From DAMCZI01 sp032095175 (GTDB lineage: Bacteria; Bacillota; Clostridia; Clostridiales; Caloramatoraceae), in assembly GCA_032095175.1 (NCBI GenBank), contig DAMCZI010000001.1:62001-126000 (forward strand): a stretch of 64,000 nucleotides of DNA, given 5' to 3'. A program made the position numbers and the translations under genes. Below are positions 63,565-64,000 of the stretch, one piece after another (the first letter of the stretch is position 1; every line of letters starts with the position of its first letter). The notes under the pieces were generated by a model. That model worked only from the letters and a program-made list of their open reading frames with translations, made no database searches and was not told the DNA's origin.

Positions 63565-63936
63565 ATGCCAGAAACAGACAACATTTTAACATGGACATTA
63601 GTATCAGAATGTCCAGTTCCTAATGACATAAATGATTTACTAGTAGAAGGTGAAGTAGCAGTCGCTGCGTATAAGACATTCCGTGATAGTGCGATATTTA
63701 CTAATAAGAGATTAATTGTAAGGGATGCACAAGGTATTACAGGCAAAAAAGTGGAGGTATACTCCTTGCCCTATTCAACCATTAATATGTGGTCTACTGA
63801 AAATGCAGGAAAATTATTTGATCTTAATGCAGAAGTAGAACTTTGGACAAGAGCAGGGCATATTAAGGTAAATTTGCAGAAGGGTGTCGATATACGAAAA
63901 TTCGATAAGCTTATTGCCAATGCCCTTCTTAAATAA
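63565..63936 (+). CDS. Bacterial PH-domain protein
   Basis: A 123-residue soluble protein of the bacterial pleckstrin-homology type (bPH; PF08000-like): GEVAVAAYKTFRDSAIFTNK, RLIVRDAQGITGKKVEVYSL, PYSTINMWSTENAG. ATG 63565 with GGGGGTAATT. It follows the last permease by 30 bases and is probably the last gene of the operon, or an independent gene; its role is unknown. The remaining bases to 64000 hold nothing identifiable. Confidence 0.8.
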   Translation: MPETDNILTWTLVSECPVPNDINDLLVEGEVAVAAYKTFRDSAIFTNKRLIVRDAQGITGKKVEVYSLPYSTINMWSTENAGKLFDLNAEVELWTRAGHIKVNLQKGVDIRKFDKLIANALLK

Positions 63937-64000
63937 GATACTACATATATAAAAAGAATTAAAAGATAAAATACACATTTGAGTAATTTGAAATGCTCCC

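Overview
The window looks like chromosome from a low-GC, Gram-positive, spore-former-type Clostridia (Clostridium sensu lato or a close relative). Supporting signs are strongly AT-rich DNA, AGGAGG-type ribosome binding sites, many GTG and TTG starts, lipobox lipoproteins, an S-layer-homology (SLH) surface protein, LemA, a BMP-type nucleoside importer and typical Firmicutes regulators. No rRNA, tRNA, CRISPR array, intact insertion sequence or prophage was seen.

Layout. 1-4.8 kb: 3' end of an AgrC-like GHKL sensor kinase, a 162-bp palindromic element, and a heterodimeric ABC exporter followed by a gene remnant. 4.9-13.4 kb: a visibly GC-richer accessory block. It holds a promoter-bearing, internally deleted copy of a regulator gene, a zinc phospholipase C gene broken by one in-frame stop, the intact regulator, a Cys-rich small protein and a 1330-residue SLH surface protein. 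13.6-19.3 kb: a long hairpin element, then a minus-strand envelope operon (LemA, four secreted or anchored proteins) and a DUF3137 gene, separated by three hairpins that share a loop motif. 19.3-28.1 kb: a MalT-like LuxR regulator, an AbiEi remnant, a pseudo-beta-lactamase/GNAT fusion, a WYL regulator, an ABC exporter with an ATPase remnant at its end, and a YitT-family membrane protein.

28.1-49.4 kb: a large exopolysaccharide island. On the minus strand is a five-gene operon: acyl carrier protein, PP-loop amidotransferase, AMP-forming ligase, AsnB-like amidotransferase and an anchored SGNH-like protein. Divergent from it is a complete Wzx/Wzy-type cluster: Wzz-like and CpsD-like kinase pair, initiating sugar transferase, GDP-mannose to GDP-fucose enzymes, UDP-glucose dehydrogenase, glycosyltransferases, flippase, polymerase, ATP-grasp protein and acetyltransferases. 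A 180-bp direct repeat of the YitT gene's 3' end brackets this whole island, which suggests it arrived by insertion or duplication.

49.5-64 kb: putative resistance and stress genes (APH(3')-like kinase, DHA3-type MFS pump, FusB-like EF-G-binding protein), an XRE regulator fused to a papain-like domain, an L,D-transpeptidase, a metallophosphoesterase, and a nucleoside ABC import operon (BMP lipoprotein, double ATPase, two permeases, PH-domain protein). A second copy of the 17.9-18.1 kb hairpin family lies upstream of that operon.

The strongest candidates for something undescribed are the ACP/PP-loop/ligase/AsnB/SGNH operon, which reads as a carrier-protein route for decorating the polysaccharide, and the hairpin family with a conserved CAATGTA loop on differing but self-complementary stems. 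Function calls rest on motifs read by eye; no database search was run.
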